This document shows positions 49,563 through 59,001 of a stretch of DNA of 64,000 bases, piece after piece. Source of the stretch: Halomonas sp. SpR8 (GTDB lineage: Bacteria > Pseudomonadota > Gammaproteobacteria > Pseudomonadales > Halomonadaceae); the NCBI RefSeq assembly GCF_031010195.1, contig NZ_JAUAMC010000007.1, positions 62,001 through 126,000 on the forward strand, written 5' to 3'. The notes beneath the pieces are model-generated. The model searched no databases. It was not told the DNA's origin and saw only the letters and a list, made by a program, of their open reading frames with translations. Positions within the stretch are counted from its first letter, which is position 1; each line of letters begins with the position of its first letter. A program made the position numbers and the translations under genes.

Positions 49563-50516
49563 TCAGCCTTTGTAGAGTCGTGGGTTCATGACATCACGCA
49601 GCCAATCGCCGAGTAGATTGATCGACAGCACCAGCACTACCAGTACGGCACCCGGAATCAAGGTGATCCACCAGGAGCCGGACTGGATATAGTCAAAGCC
49701 TGATTTGATCAGTGAGCCCAGCGACGGGTGCGTCTCTGGCATGCCCAGCCCCAAAAACGACAGTGCCGCTTCAGAGATAATCGCGTTGGCAATCTGCACG
49801 GTGGAGATAACAAAGATCGGCGACATGGTGTTGGGCAGCACGTGGCGGAACATAATCCGTTTGCTGCGTAGCCCCATCACGCGGGCGGCATCAACGTACT
49901 CTTTGTTTTTCTCTGCCAGCACCGAGGCGCGCACGGTGCGCGCATACTGCGGCCATTCGGCCAGGCCTATAATCAGTATCAGCATCATCACCGCGTACTG
50001 GCTATAGAAGGCGCTGCCCATGGTCGCTTTGACCAAGGCGCCCACCACAATGGCGACCATAAGAGTCGAGAAGGAGAGCTGAATATCTGCCAGTCGCATC
50101 AAGATAGAGTCAACGCGTCCGCCCAGGTAGCCTGCCATGAGGCCGAAAGTGACCCCCAGCAGTGCCTGCAAAATCACCGCGCCGAAGCCGATCAGTAGCG
50201 AGACACGGGTGCCATACAGCACCACCGACCACAAATCGCGTCCCTGAGCGTCGGTGCCCAGCGCGAAGCGCTCGTCGGCGCCGTCGATCCAGAAGGGCGG
50301 CAGCTCGGATGACATGATGTCGATCTGAGAGAGGTCATAAGGGTTCGTGGGCGCCAGCAGCGGTGAGGCAAAAGCCGCGATCACCATACAGATAAACACG
50401 GCCAGGCAGAGCTGGGCAGTGTAATCACGTTTAAAGCTGTACCACATATAAGAGTCGCGTAGGCGTGCCCAGCGGCTGGGGGTGGCGCTCGCGGGGGAAT
50501 TCGTTGTCGTACTCAT
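49563..50516 (-). CDS. dppC: Peptide ABC transporter permease DppC-like
   Basis: 317 residues, six transmembrane helices with the N-terminal OppC region and the binding-protein-dependent loop (YVDAARVMGLRSKRIMFRHVLPN) that docks to the ATPases. GTDAQGRDLWSVVLYGTRVSL is a hallmark of the DppC/OppC group. The ATG overlaps the dppB stop (ATGA). Confidence 0.94.
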   Translation of the reverse strand: MSTTTNSPASATPSRWARLRDSYMWYSFKRDYTAQLCLAVFICMVIAAFASPLLAPTNPYDLSQIDIMSSELPPFWIDGADERFALGTDAQGRDLWSVVLYGTRVSLLIGFGAVILQALLGVTFGLMAGYLGGRVDSILMRLADIQLSFSTLMVAIVVGALVKATMGSAFYSQYAVMMLILIIGLAEWPQYARTVRASVLAEKNKEYVDAARVMGLRSKRIMFRHVLPNTMSPIFVISTVQIANAIISEAALSFLGLGMPETHPSLGSLIKSGFDYIQSGSWWITLIPGAVLVVLVLSINLLGDWLRDVMNPRLYKG

Positions 50517-51562
50517 GCGGGCTTCCCAGTCAGTTTAACGGTGGGGTTCACGAAACCGTAGATCAGATCCACAATCGTATTGGTGACCACAAAAATAACC
50601 CCGACAATCATCAGGTAGGTCACAATCAGCGGGATATCGGCGCGGTTAATCGCGTCTAGGAACATCAGGCCCATCCCTGGCCATTGGAAAACGGTTTCGG
50701 TCAAAATGGTGTAGGCCACCATGGTGCCGATCTGCACGCCGCCCACGGTAATCACCGGCAGCATGGTGTTCTTGAGGGCATGCACGAAATACACCCGGCG
50801 CATTGAAATGCCTTTTGCACGGGCATACTTCACGTACTCCGACTGCAGGACTTCCATCATTTCGGCGCGAATCAGGCGGATAAACAGCGGTAGCATGATG
50901 GAGGCTAGGGAGACCGCCGGTAGTACCAGATGCTGTAAACCGTTCCAGGTCGCCAGGTTGGTGTCCCAGTGACCCACCACGTTGACGAGGTCATAGCCTC
51001 GGCCGAAGGAGGGCATACTGCCCTCCGTCGAGAAGAAATCATTCAGCCACGCGCCCCAGCCGGTACTCTCTGGGAATAGCGTAACGGTGACGCCAATGGC
51101 GAAAATCTGAATCAGTACAATCGCGGTCAAAAACACCGGAATCGAAATGCCGATGATCGACACGCCCATAAACAGGCGCGATATCGGCGAGCGCGGTTTG
51201 ATGGCGCTATACACCCCTATGGGGACTGAAAACAGCACAATAATCAGCATTGCCGCAAATACCAGCTCCAGGGTGGCGGGTAAGTGGCGAGCAATCACTT
51301 CCAACGCCGGCTCGCGGTAGAAGTACGAGTTGCCAAAATCACCCTGCATAGCGTTTTTGGCAAAACGGACGTACTGGATCAAAAAAGAGTCATTCAAGCC
51401 TAGGCGCTCGCGAAGGGCTTCACGCTCACTTTCCGGCACCGACTGGCCGACCATCTGTTGTACGGGGTCACCCAGGTTGTCCTGAATGGCGAAGGCCAGC
51501 ACGCTGATGACAAACATCACCAAAATCGCGTGCATCAGCCGCTTGATTAAAAAGGCAATCAT
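50513..51562 (-). CDS. dppB: Peptide ABC transporter permease DppB-like
   Basis: About 349 residues: LIKRLMHAILVMFVISVLAF N-terminal helix, DPVQQMVGQSVPESEREALR periplasmic part typical of DppB/OppB, and the EYVKYARAKGISMRRVYFVH ATPase-contact loop. I chose the ATG at 51562, eight bases after AGGTGG; an in-frame GTG four codons upstream is possible. Paired with DppC. Confidence 0.93.
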   Translation of the reverse strand: MIAFLIKRLMHAILVMFVISVLAFAIQDNLGDPVQQMVGQSVPESEREALRERLGLNDSFLIQYVRFAKNAMQGDFGNSYFYREPALEVIARHLPATLELVFAAMLIIVLFSVPIGVYSAIKPRSPISRLFMGVSIIGISIPVFLTAIVLIQIFAIGVTVTLFPESTGWGAWLNDFFSTEGSMPSFGRGYDLVNVVGHWDTNLATWNGLQHLVLPAVSLASIMLPLFIRLIRAEMMEVLQSEYVKYARAKGISMRRVYFVHALKNTMLPVITVGGVQIGTMVAYTILTETVFQWPGMGLMFLDAINRADIPLIVTYLMIVGVIFVVTNTIVDLIYGFVNPTVKLTGKPA

Positions 51563-51650
51563 GGCGTACGCCACCTATGTGAAGGGTTCATCAAAGGGAG
51601 TAGGGGCATGTAATACAGAGTTTTCCCAGCCTCGAACCGCCATACAAAAG

Positions 51651-51682
51651 GCTTCGCCCCCTAAACGCTTAGGGAGCGAAGC
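51651..51682 (-). terminator. Intercistronic hairpin after dppA
   Basis: GCTTCGC (51651-51657) pairs with GCGAAGC (51676-51682), and CCCTAA/TTAGGG extends the stem inward after one mismatch. On the minus strand it is followed by CTTTTG. It lies between dppA and dppB, where a partial terminator or stabilising hairpin keeps the binding protein more abundant than the membrane parts. Confidence 0.7.
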
Positions 51683-51751
51683 ATCCTTGCGGTTTATGCT
51701 GAAGTAACTCTTTTGATTTAATACTAGGCACTTAATCAGCGATGTTAATGC

Positions 51752-53332
51752 TTAGTCGCCGCTGCGATTAATTACTAGATCACCCAGGTAGGGGAAATCG
51801 ATGGCGTTGACCACGGGTTCAACGTCAATGCCGTCAGCGGCGGCATAGGCAAGGTTCTGCCAGTGCAGCATGATGTAGCCTACATCTTCGTAAAGCATAG
51901 CTTCGGCTTCACGCAGCATTTCGTTGCGTTTTTCCAGATCGGTTTCGCTGTCGGCTGCTGTTACCAGTGCGTCGATCTCTTCGTTGCAATAGCTGCCGTA
52001 GTTGTACTGGCCAGCGCCGGTCTCTTCATCGATGCAGAAGGAGAGATACTGGAAGAAGTTAGCGGTGTCTTCGGTGTCCGCGTGCCAGCCGATCATCGCC
52101 ATATCGGATTGGCGGGTATCGTACTCAGGCCAGTACTGCGCCAGCGGCATGGTACGCAGATCAACGTCAATATTGATCTGTGCCAGCATGTTGGCGACCG
52201 CTTGGGCAATCTGGGCATCGTTCACGTAACGATTGTTGGGAGCGATCATTTCAACGCTGAAGCCCTCTTCGTAGCCCGCTTCGGCCATCAGTTCCTTGGC
52301 GCGCTCAATGTCGTAGCGCGGCACTAGGTCAGGGTTATGGCCGGAGTAGCCCTCTGGTGAGAATTGACCCGCCGGGTTAGCGAAGCCGCGCATTAAACGG
52401 TCGGCAATGCCTTCCTGGTTGATGGCCAAATCAACCGCTTGGCGAACGCGAGCATCCTGGAAAGCTTCAACGCGCTCTTCGTTCATTTGGAAGCCAATGA
52501 TACGTGTACCGTCAATCTCAACCAGATTGACGCCATCGGCCTCGCGTACGCGATCCAGATCGTTGGGCGGAACGGCATCAATAAAGTCGACCCCGCCGGA
52601 GAGCAGGGCGGCAACCCGTGAGGCGTTCTCAGCGATAGGTGTCAGTACAATGCTGGATACATTACCTTCACTTTCGGTATCCCAATAATCTTCAAAGCGT
52701 TCAAAATCAACCCGGACACCCTGGCGGCGGTCGGTGACAATAAATGGGCCGGTGCCGGAAACGTTGCGCGAAGCAAAGGAGTTGCCTGCTTTAACGATCT
52801 CAGCTTTGTCGTTGCCGCCGTCGGTTTCACCGCTATAGAACTCGCTATCCATCGGGAAGATGTAGGTAGCCAGGTTGAGGAGCAGCGGGTAAGGTTCGGT
52901 GGTGACGATCTCAACGGTATAGTCGTCAATGGCCTCGGCGCTTTCAACCGGCTCAAAAATAGCACGGTAGTCAGGGCTCTCTTTTAGACGCTCAATGGTC
53001 CAAACCACGTCTTTGGCAGTAAAATCGTTCCCAGAGTGGAAGGTAACGCCTTCACGTAGCGTCATACGCATGGTGGTTTCGTCGACTTGCTCCCACTCAG
53101 TGGCCAAGCGCGGCTCAAACTGGAAATCTTTTGTCCAGCGGACAAGCGGATCAAACGCAAGGTGAGAGAAGCGCAACATGCCGCCAGAGAGCTGCTCGTG
53201 GATATCAAGGGTTTCAGGGTCAGCGGAGTAACCAATGCGAAGCGTTTCAGCACTTGCGGTCATCGGCAGCAACGCCGTACCCGCTACCACTGCACCAATA
53301 ACGGAAGCCAGTAGGGTTTTCTTGAGCGTCAT
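51752..53332 (-). CDS. dppA: Periplasmic dipeptide/oligopeptide-binding protein
   Basis: 526 residues. Signal peptide (KKTLLASVIGAVVAGTALLPMTASA) followed by an SBP family 5 protein: LRIGYSADPETLDIHEQLSG, SHLAFDPLVRWTKDFQFEPR, LREGVTFHSGNDFTAKDVVW, INQEGIADRLMRGFANPAGQ. It captures peptides (or related compounds such as haem or glutathione in some members) for the DppBCDF channel. First gene of the operon; three direct repeats lie upstream. Confidence 0.93.
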   Translation of the reverse strand: MTLKKTLLASVIGAVVAGTALLPMTASAETLRIGYSADPETLDIHEQLSGGMLRFSHLAFDPLVRWTKDFQFEPRLATEWEQVDETTMRMTLREGVTFHSGNDFTAKDVVWTIERLKESPDYRAIFEPVESAEAIDDYTVEIVTTEPYPLLLNLATYIFPMDSEFYSGETDGGNDKAEIVKAGNSFASRNVSGTGPFIVTDRRQGVRVDFERFEDYWDTESEGNVSSIVLTPIAENASRVAALLSGGVDFIDAVPPNDLDRVREADGVNLVEIDGTRIIGFQMNEERVEAFQDARVRQAVDLAINQEGIADRLMRGFANPAGQFSPEGYSGHNPDLVPRYDIERAKELMAEAGYEEGFSVEMIAPNNRYVNDAQIAQAVANMLAQINIDVDLRTMPLAQYWPEYDTRQSDMAMIGWHADTEDTANFFQYLSFCIDEETGAGQYNYGSYCNEEIDALVTAADSETDLEKRNEMLREAEAMLYEDVGYIMLHWQNLAYAAADGIDVEPVVNAIDFPYLGDLVINRSGD

Positions 53333-53449
53333 ATTCGTTCCCTCAGATCATTGTTTATTGTTCGTTTTGTCGCCGTTTGCCCGGCTAGAGGCACTCTTCC
53401 CGCCAGGCAAGCGTCAGCAAAACAGACACGGTCAGTCTGTAAGCCTTCT

Positions 53450-53488
53450 TTACAACATAAGCTTACAACCTAGGCTTACAACATAGAG
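53450..53488 (+). repeat. Three 13-bp direct repeats upstream of dppA
   Basis: TTACAACATAAGC, TTACAACCTAGGC and TTACAACATAGAG follow head to tail with the TTACAAC core at exact 13-bp spacing (53450, 53463, 53476). They lie about 120 bases upstream of dppA and 150 bases upstream of the secreted-protein gene. They could be an array of regulator sites; no known consensus is recognised. Confidence 0.8.
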
Positions 53489-53631
53489 AGTGCTTATCAC
53501 GTCATACAATCGAAATAATGACAGGCATCATTCGTCTACTGAATGATGGGGCTAATAGCGGTGCGCTGATGGCTTTGGTTAAGACGAAAGTCGTAAGCGA
53601 AAAGCGACACATAACAGGACGAAAAAAACGT

Positions 53632-54141
53632 ATGTGGAAGCAAATTGGGACAGCGTTGATCGCTGTTTGGCTGCCGATCAGCGGTTTTGCCACTGAGCGC
53701 ACAGCGCCTGACATAGCAGGATCGCTGGATGGTGAACGACGCGAGTGGTTTATTTTAAGTCATGGCAATGACTCCAATGCATCCTTTGTTGAGCTGGGGG
53801 ACGATATCAATATTGATATCACCGGCTCTGTTGACGATGAAGCATGGGAAGGCGCAGAGGCACTCTCTATTAGCCTGACCATGAACGAAGAACAGCTGGC
53901 CAATGCGGTTGTTATGCATTCTATAGGCGCTACTATTGCCCCGCCGCTGTACACCTCTGAAGGCGGCAAAGTGGCCGTAACCCTGACGCGCTACGAACGC
54001 TCCAGCCAAACCGTGCATGTGGCGGGCAAGATAGAAGGAGTGCTGGCGTTGCAAATCGAGCTGGGTGAACCACCAAGCCTTGACGAGGGCATTGAGATTG
54101 ACGTGGCGTTCGATATATCAGCGCAAAAAATAGAGTTCTAA
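53632..54141 (+). CDS. Secreted protein of unknown function
   Basis: 169 residues from the ATG at 53632. A signal peptide (WKQIGTALIAVWLPISGFA-TE) precedes a beta-rich, acidic mature domain (DGERREWFILSHGNDSNASF, DINIDITGSVDDEAWEGAEA, VHVAGKIEGVLALQIELGEP). No family is recognised; the acidic, strand-rich character suits a periplasmic protein of a halophile. The frame opens upstream at 53518, but that part is basic and lacks a signal peptide in the right place. Confidence 0.65.
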   Translation: MWKQIGTALIAVWLPISGFATERTAPDIAGSLDGERREWFILSHGNDSNASFVELGDDINIDITGSVDDEAWEGAEALSISLTMNEEQLANAVVMHSIGATIAPPLYTSEGGKVAVTLTRYERSSQTVHVAGKIEGVLALQIELGEPPSLDEGIEIDVAFDISAQKIEF

Positions 54142-54192
54142 TTCAGCAGGCTGGCCTTTGCCGCCCTGCTGAAAGCACCTGGCAGGGCGATG

Positions 54193-54579
54193 TTAGGAAA
54201 ATTGCTGGTGTAACCAAGCATTAATGGCGTCAGATTCGTACATCCACTCTTCACGCCCATCGTCGTGGGTAATTTTCAAGCAGGGTACTTTGACTTTACC
54301 GCCCCCTTCCAACAGCGCCTGCTTATGGGCAGGGTCAAGCTGGGCATCGCGTCGTTCAATGTTCAGGCCTAAGCGCGCTATCTCTTTACGCACCTTGATG
54401 CAAAAAGGGCAGGTGCGGAATTGGTAAAGCGCCAGCTTCTGACAGGCTTGATCCACGCTAGCTTGCTCTTCAGGCGTGCGCTCTACAGACTTAGGTGTTG
54501 AGAGCTTCTCTGAGACCAGCATGACCGGCGCAAGCACCAGGCGAAGGCCACGGAAAAAATAGCGAATTAAAATGCGCAT
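54193..54579 (-). CDS. Membrane-anchored glutaredoxin-like protein
   Basis: 128 residues: an N-terminal hydrophobic stretch (RYFFRGLRLVLAPVMLV), then a glutaredoxin domain with CPFC (Cys57, Cys60), KVPCLK with the cis-Pro, and EWMYESDAINAWL for glutathione binding. It should reduce disulfides or glutathionylated proteins at the inner face of the membrane. Monocistronic and convergent with the secreted-protein gene. Confidence 0.88.
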   Translation of the reverse strand: MRILIRYFFRGLRLVLAPVMLVSEKLSTPKSVERTPEEQASVDQACQKLALYQFRTCPFCIKVRKEIARLGLNIERRDAQLDPAHKQALLEGGGKVKVPCLKITHDDGREEWMYESDAINAWLHQQFS

Positions 54580-54767
54580 CGAAAGACTCCTTTGCTGATG
54601 TGTCGACTTACAACAGCGTGACGAGTGGGAAGTAAGTGATAGCCACTATTGATAAACGGTGGCTGCATCCTGCAACAACTGGAAGGATTTGTCACTTGAG
54701 GGGCGTTTTGCCAGCGTTTATAGCGATGAGGTGATGAGCAAATAGCGTCAACATGCTAGTCTGCTTA

Positions 54768-54805
54768 GCTATTTTTAAACCATTTGGCTATTTTTACGCC
54801 ATTTT
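54768..54805 (+). repeat. 19-bp tandem repeat upstream of mpl
   Basis: GCTATTTTTAAACCATTTG (54768-54786) is followed by GCTATTTTTACGCCATTTT (54787-54805), 16 of 19 identical. It is in the promoter region of mpl, about 50 bases before the ATG, and could duplicate a promoter element or simply be a slippage product. Confidence 0.7.
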
Positions 54806-54851
54806 TGACTTTTAGTAACTCAGTCTATGGGCGATTAACGGGGCGAGAGCC

Positions 54852-56261
54852 ATGCATCTGCATATTATGGGTATCTGCGGCACCTTTATGGGTAGCTTGG
54901 CGCTGTTGGCGCGTGAAATGGGGCACCAGGTGAGTGGCTCCGATCAGAATGTTTACCCACCTATGAGCACCCAATTGGTTGATGCGGGCATTATCTTGAT
55001 GGAGGGCTACCACGCCGAGCATCTGTCGCCGTCGCCGGAGCTTGTCGTGGTAGGCAATGCTCTGTCACGGGGCAATGAAGAGGTTGAAGCGTTACTCAAT
55101 AGCGGCCTGCCGTACACCTCAGGAGCGCAGTGGCTGGCCGAGCATGTACTGCCCGGCCGTCGCGTGATTGCCGTGGCAGGTACTCACGGAAAAACCACCA
55201 CCGCGAGTGTATTAGCCTGGCTGTTGGAAAGCGCCGGCTTAACGCCGGGGTTTTTAATTGGCGGGGTGCCGCGTAATTTTGGCGTGTCGGCTCGTTTAGG
55301 TGATCCCCAAGCGCCGTTTGTAGTGGAGGCTGATGAGTACGACACCGCGTTCTTCGATAAGCGTTCCAAGTTCGTTCACTACCGTCCGAATATTGCCATA
55401 CTCAACAATCTTGAGTTTGACCACGCCGATATCTTTCCCGACCTGGCCGCTATTGAGCGCCAGTTCCATCACCTGGTGCGCACCGTGCCCAGCCAGGGCC
55501 AGTTGTTAGTTGCCGATCAGCAGCCTGCGCTTGAACGTGTATTAGATCAGGGAGTCTGGACGCCGGTAGTGCACTTTGGCGACCAGGACATGAGCGAATG
55601 GCAGCTTAAGTTAGAGCGTGCCGATGCCAGTCGCTTCCAGGTTATTTATAGTGGTGATAAGCAGGGACAGGCGGGCAGCAGCCAAGAGCAGGATGGGGTC
55701 GTTGAATGGCCGCTGACCGGCGAGCATAACGCCCGCAATGCCTTGGCAGCGCTAGCAGCAGCCCATTTGTGTGGGGTGGATTTAGCCCGTGGCTGTGCGG
55801 CACTGGCGCGTTTTGAAACACCCAGAAGGCGCCAGGAAGTGCGTGGCGAGATCAATGGCATCCAGGTCATTGATGATTTCGCTCACCACCCTACGGCGAT
55901 TGCCGCCACGCTCAAAGGGCTACGTGCGGCAACCACTAAAGGGCGCCTACTGGCGGTGATTGAACCGCGCTCTAATACCATGCGTTTAGGCGCGCTGCGC
56001 GCGCGGCTAATTGAAAGCGTGGCCGACGCGGATGGCGTATTTTGGTTTCAGCCCGCCGGACTAGATTGGTCTATGGACGAACTCGTCGCCAGCCAGGGCG
56101 CGCACGCCCAGTTGTTTAGCGATATTGAAGCGCTGGTGGCGGCTGTGGTCACTCAAGCGTCACCGTTAGACCGTATTGTGGTGATGTCCAACGGTGGCTT
56201 TGAGGGCGTGCATGAGCGCCTGCTAGCCGCCCTGGCGATAGCCAAAGAGGGGCAAGCGTGA
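54852..56261 (+). CDS. mpl: UDP-N-acetylmuramate:L-alanyl-gamma-D-glutamyl-meso-diaminopimelate ligase
   Basis: 469 residues of the Mur ligase family. Mpl reattaches recycled murein tripeptide to UDP-MurNAc in peptidoglycan recycling. Visible are the N-terminal Rossmann-like [15 protein letters not shown] start (as [20 protein letters not shown]), the ATP loop [26 protein letters not shown], the [15 protein letters not shown] central segment and the C-terminal [18 protein letters not shown]. Its stop overlaps the ubiX GTG start by four bases, a conserved pairing. Confidence 0.96.
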   Translation: MHLHIMGICGTFMGSLALLAREMGHQVSGSDQNVYPPMSTQLVDAGIILMEGYHAEHLSPSPELVVVGNALSRGNEEVEALLNSGLPYTSGAQWLAEHVLPGRRVIAVAGTHGKTTTASVLAWLLESAGLTPGFLIGGVPRNFGVSARLGDPQAPFVVEADEYDTAFFDKRSKFVHYRPNIAILNNLEFDHADIFPDLAAIERQFHHLVRTVPSQGQLLVADQQPALERVLDQGVWTPVVHFGDQDMSEWQLKLERADASRFQVIYSGDKQGQAGSSQEQDGVVEWPLTGEHNARNALAALAAAHLCGVDLARGCAALARFETPRRRQEVRGEINGIQVIDDFAHHPTAIAATLKGLRAATTKGRLLAVIEPRSNTMRLGALRARLIESVADADGVFWFQPAGLDWSMDELVASQGAHAQLFSDIEALVAAVVTQASPLDRIVVMSNGGFEGVHERLLAALAIAKEGQA

Positions 56262-56914
56262 CAGATATAGCAGAGGCAGCGTTTAAAAAGCCGATTACCG
56301 TGGCGCTCACCGGCGCGTCGGGGGCGCAATACGGTTTACGCCTGATTGACGTATTAGTCGCTGCGGGTCATGAAGTGTGGATAATGATTTCCAAAGCCGC
56401 CCATCTGGTCATTGCCACGGAAACTGATGTTGAGCTGCCTGCACAGCCCCAGCGTTTAGTCGAAGCGTTGAGTCAGCGTAGTGGCGCGCAGCCGGGTCAG
56501 ATTCGCTGTTTTGGCCGCGAAGACTGGATGGCACCAGTGGCATCAGGTTCCGGTGCCCCGTCGGCCATGGTGGTGTGCCCGTGCTCTACCGGTACGCTCT
56601 CCGCCGTGGCAACGGGAGCCAGTAATAACCTGATTGAGCGAGCGGCAGATGTGGCGATTAAAGAGCGCCGCACGCTGGTGTTGGTGCCGCGGGAAAGCCC
56701 GTTTTCGCCGATTCACTTGGAGCATATGCTGGCATTGAGCCGCTTGGGGGTAGTCATCTTGCCGGCCGCGCCAGGGTTTTATCACCGCCCACAGAGCATT
56801 GATGATCTGATTGATTTTATTGTCGCACGGATCCTTAATCAGTTGGGCATCGAGCATACGCTGGTTCCTCGCTGGGGTGAGGTCGGTGACGCTGCAGCTG
56901 TTAAGGATGACTAA
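56258..56914 (+). CDS. ubiX: Flavin prenyltransferase UbiX
   Basis: 218 residues beginning at GTG 56258. UbiX makes prenylated FMN for the decarboxylase UbiD in ubiquinone synthesis. Family marks: [18 protein letters not shown] near the N-terminus, [60 protein letters not shown] and [17 protein letters not shown]. Slightly longer than usual at the N-terminus. Translationally coupled to mpl. Confidence 0.96.
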   Translation: MTDIAEAAFKKPITVALTGASGAQYGLRLIDVLVAAGHEVWIMISKAAHLVIATETDVELPAQPQRLVEALSQRSGAQPGQIRCFGREDWMAPVASGSGAPSAMVVCPCSTGTLSAVATGASNNLIERAADVAIKERRTLVLVPRESPFSPIHLEHMLALSRLGVVILPAAPGFYHRPQSIDDLIDFIVARILNQLGIEHTLVPRWGEVGDAAAVKDD

Positions 56915-56917
56915 TTT

Positions 56918-57541
56918 ATGATGTCGTGGGCGACGCTCTCGGTTTTTGTGCCAACGTTTCTGTTTGTCTCGCTGACCCCAGGCATGTGCATGACGCTTGC
57001 TATGGTGCTGGGTATGACCCAGGGCGTTAAGCGCACGCTATGGATGATGATTGGCGAGCTGCTCGGTGTAGGCTTGGTAGCCGCGGCTGCAGGTGCCGGG
57101 GTGGCGGCACTGATGCTGCGTCAGCCAGAACTGTTCGTGCTGTTTAAATGGGTGGGCGGGGCGTATCTGGGCTATTTAGGCATCATGATGTGGCGCTCAC
57201 GGGGGCGCATGGCGATTCCCAGCGAACTGGATGCTGGCCCACCCGCGAGCCCACTGCAACTGGCGATGCAGGGCTTTGTCACCGCAGTAGCAAATCCCAA
57301 AGGATGGGCGTTTTTCATGGTGTTACTGCCACCCTTTTTGGACAGCAATCGTCCCCTGGCAGGCCAGCTTAGCCTACTGATTGCGGTAATATTGACGATC
57401 GAATTTGCCAGTATGCTGGTCTACGCCACGGGCGGTAAAACGCTGCGCAATGTGCTCGGTAAGAGCGGCAATGTTCGCTTGCTCAACCGCATCGCTGGTA
57501 CATTGATGATTGGGGTAGGTCTTTGGCTGGCCCTTGGCTAA
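56918..57541 (+). CDS. LysE/RhtB-family exporter
   Basis: 207 residues, about six transmembrane helices, with the family N-terminus FLFVSLTPGMCMTLAMVLGM and the middle ANPKGWAFFMVLLPPFLD; a glycine-rich GVAALMLRQPELFVLFKWVG region completes the fold. It should export an amino acid or related metabolite. It starts three bases after ubiX stops, so all three genes may be one transcript, although the function is not related to murein recycling. Confidence 0.88.
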   Translation: MMSWATLSVFVPTFLFVSLTPGMCMTLAMVLGMTQGVKRTLWMMIGELLGVGLVAAAAGAGVAALMLRQPELFVLFKWVGGAYLGYLGIMMWRSRGRMAIPSELDAGPPASPLQLAMQGFVTAVANPKGWAFFMVLLPPFLDSNRPLAGQLSLLIAVILTIEFASMLVYATGGKTLRNVLGKSGNVRLLNRIAGTLMIGVGLWLALG

Positions 57542-57559
57542 TGGGGGCTTCACTTGCTT

Positions 57560-58957
57560 TTAAATCGGTGGCAGTAGGCCCACACGGGCGCTAACGAGTA
57601 TCAGCGAGGCGACGCTGAGCAGAAGCCAAGGGCAGGGGCGTAGGCTCAAGCGGGGCTGCTGTTGCCAGTGAAGCAGGGTGAAAGCGCAAACGACTAAACC
57701 TAACAAGGCGCCTCCCACTAAGTCGCTAAACCAGTGAACGCCCACTACCAGACGCGACAGAGCCATTGGCAACACCACCGCCATCGCAACCCAATAAGCC
57801 CCAAAGCGTTGATGACGGGGTAGCTCGGCTGCAATAAACGCTGCAGTTAGTCCGAACAGCACCACGGCTGTTGATGTGTGGGCGCTGGGGTAAGAAAACG
57901 ACCCTATCAGATAGTCCGGGGTATCCGGACGCGGACGCCCAAACACCCCTTTACCCGCGATGTTAAGCAGCGCCACCGCCGTAAAAGCGCCACACCAGTG
58001 GAGTAGGGCATCCCAACGTTTACCCATTAGTAACCACACTGCCCATGGCAGGGTTAAGGCGATAAGGCCGAGGGTGTCGCCGATGCGCGCAAAAATATTA
58101 CCCACTATGTAGGTGGCATCGCTCTGGAGATGGGTAAATAACGCCTGAACGAACAGGTCCATTTCCAATGGCCCGTGGTGGGCGATCACCAGTAGCGTCC
58201 AGCCCGATAAACTGCCAATCGCTATCACCAGCAGCAACAGAGAGGCCAGCGGAACATCGCCGGTTTGGCTCATGGCAAGCCATGGACGGCGCAGCAGCGG
58301 CAAACGACGAATACTGCCGGCAACTATCCGGTAAAGCCTGCCGTGCCGGGTGGCTTGTTGGCGTCCCCAGGAGAAAATTATCGCGAGTACGACCATAATC
58401 GCGACCAGTATAAGTAACGCTGCCTCCAGCCCCGGAGGAAGGTTTAAATGTTGCTGCCAAGTTCGGCCCAGTAAATAGCCGGGCAGTATATAAGCAGGCG
58501 CCCAGAGTGCCGCAGAGGTTATATTAGCCCAAATAAAAGTGCGCGGTGGCATCCGCATCATGCCTGCTACCAGTGGAATAATGGGTCGTACTGGACCAAC
58601 AAAGCGGCCAATAAAAACCGACGACACGCCATAGCGCTCAAAGAAGCGTGCTCCTCGTCCCAGCCACTCAGGATGCTGTGAAAGCGGCCAGCGTTGTGTG
58701 ACCTGTTCGCGATGTTTAAAACCCAGGGCGAAGCTGAGCCCGTCACCAGCGACCGCCCCTAAAAAGGCCGCCCCGATTAACCAAGCCAAGGCAATATCCT
58801 GGTGACCGGCTAAAGAGGCCGCCGTAGTAATCAGCACTACACCGGGAACCAGCAAACCCACCAGGGCAAGCGATTCTACCAGTGAAATCACCAGCACCAG
58901 GCAGAGCAATAGCGCAGGCGATGGCGTTAATGAGTAAAGCGAATCGACTAGCGGCAC
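57560..58957 (-). CDS. DedA-family / PAP2 phosphatase fusion membrane protein
   Basis: 465 residues. The N-terminal half is a DedA (VTT) domain: LVESLALVGLLVPGVVLITT, the FGFVAGDGLSFALGFK-like AVAGDGLSFALGFKHRE, and FIGRFVGPVRPIIPLVAG. The C-terminal half is a PAP2 phosphatase with KGVFGRPRPDTPD, SYPSAHTSTAVVLFG and SRLVVGVHWFSDLVGG. DedA proteins act as lipid scramblases for undecaprenyl phosphate or phosphatidylethanolamine; PAP2 enzymes remove phosphate from undecaprenyl pyrophosphate or phosphatidate. The fusion plausibly links dephosphorylation and flipping of lipid carriers. Confidence 0.92.
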   Translation of the reverse strand: MPLVDSLYSLTPSPALLLCLVLVISLVESLALVGLLVPGVVLITTAASLAGHQDIALAWLIGAAFLGAVAGDGLSFALGFKHREQVTQRWPLSQHPEWLGRGARFFERYGVSSVFIGRFVGPVRPIIPLVAGMMRMPPRTFIWANITSAALWAPAYILPGYLLGRTWQQHLNLPPGLEAALLILVAIMVVLAIIFSWGRQQATRHGRLYRIVAGSIRRLPLLRRPWLAMSQTGDVPLASLLLLVIAIGSLSGWTLLVIAHHGPLEMDLFVQALFTHLQSDATYIVGNIFARIGDTLGLIALTLPWAVWLLMGKRWDALLHWCGAFTAVALLNIAGKGVFGRPRPDTPDYLIGSFSYPSAHTSTAVVLFGLTAAFIAAELPRHQRFGAYWVAMAVVLPMALSRLVVGVHWFSDLVGGALLGLVVCAFTLLHWQQQPRLSLRPCPWLLLSVASLILVSARVGLLPPI

Positions 58958-59001
58958 TGATTTCTCCAGCGAAAAGTGGGGCAGGATTTGGCCACTGATG
59001 A

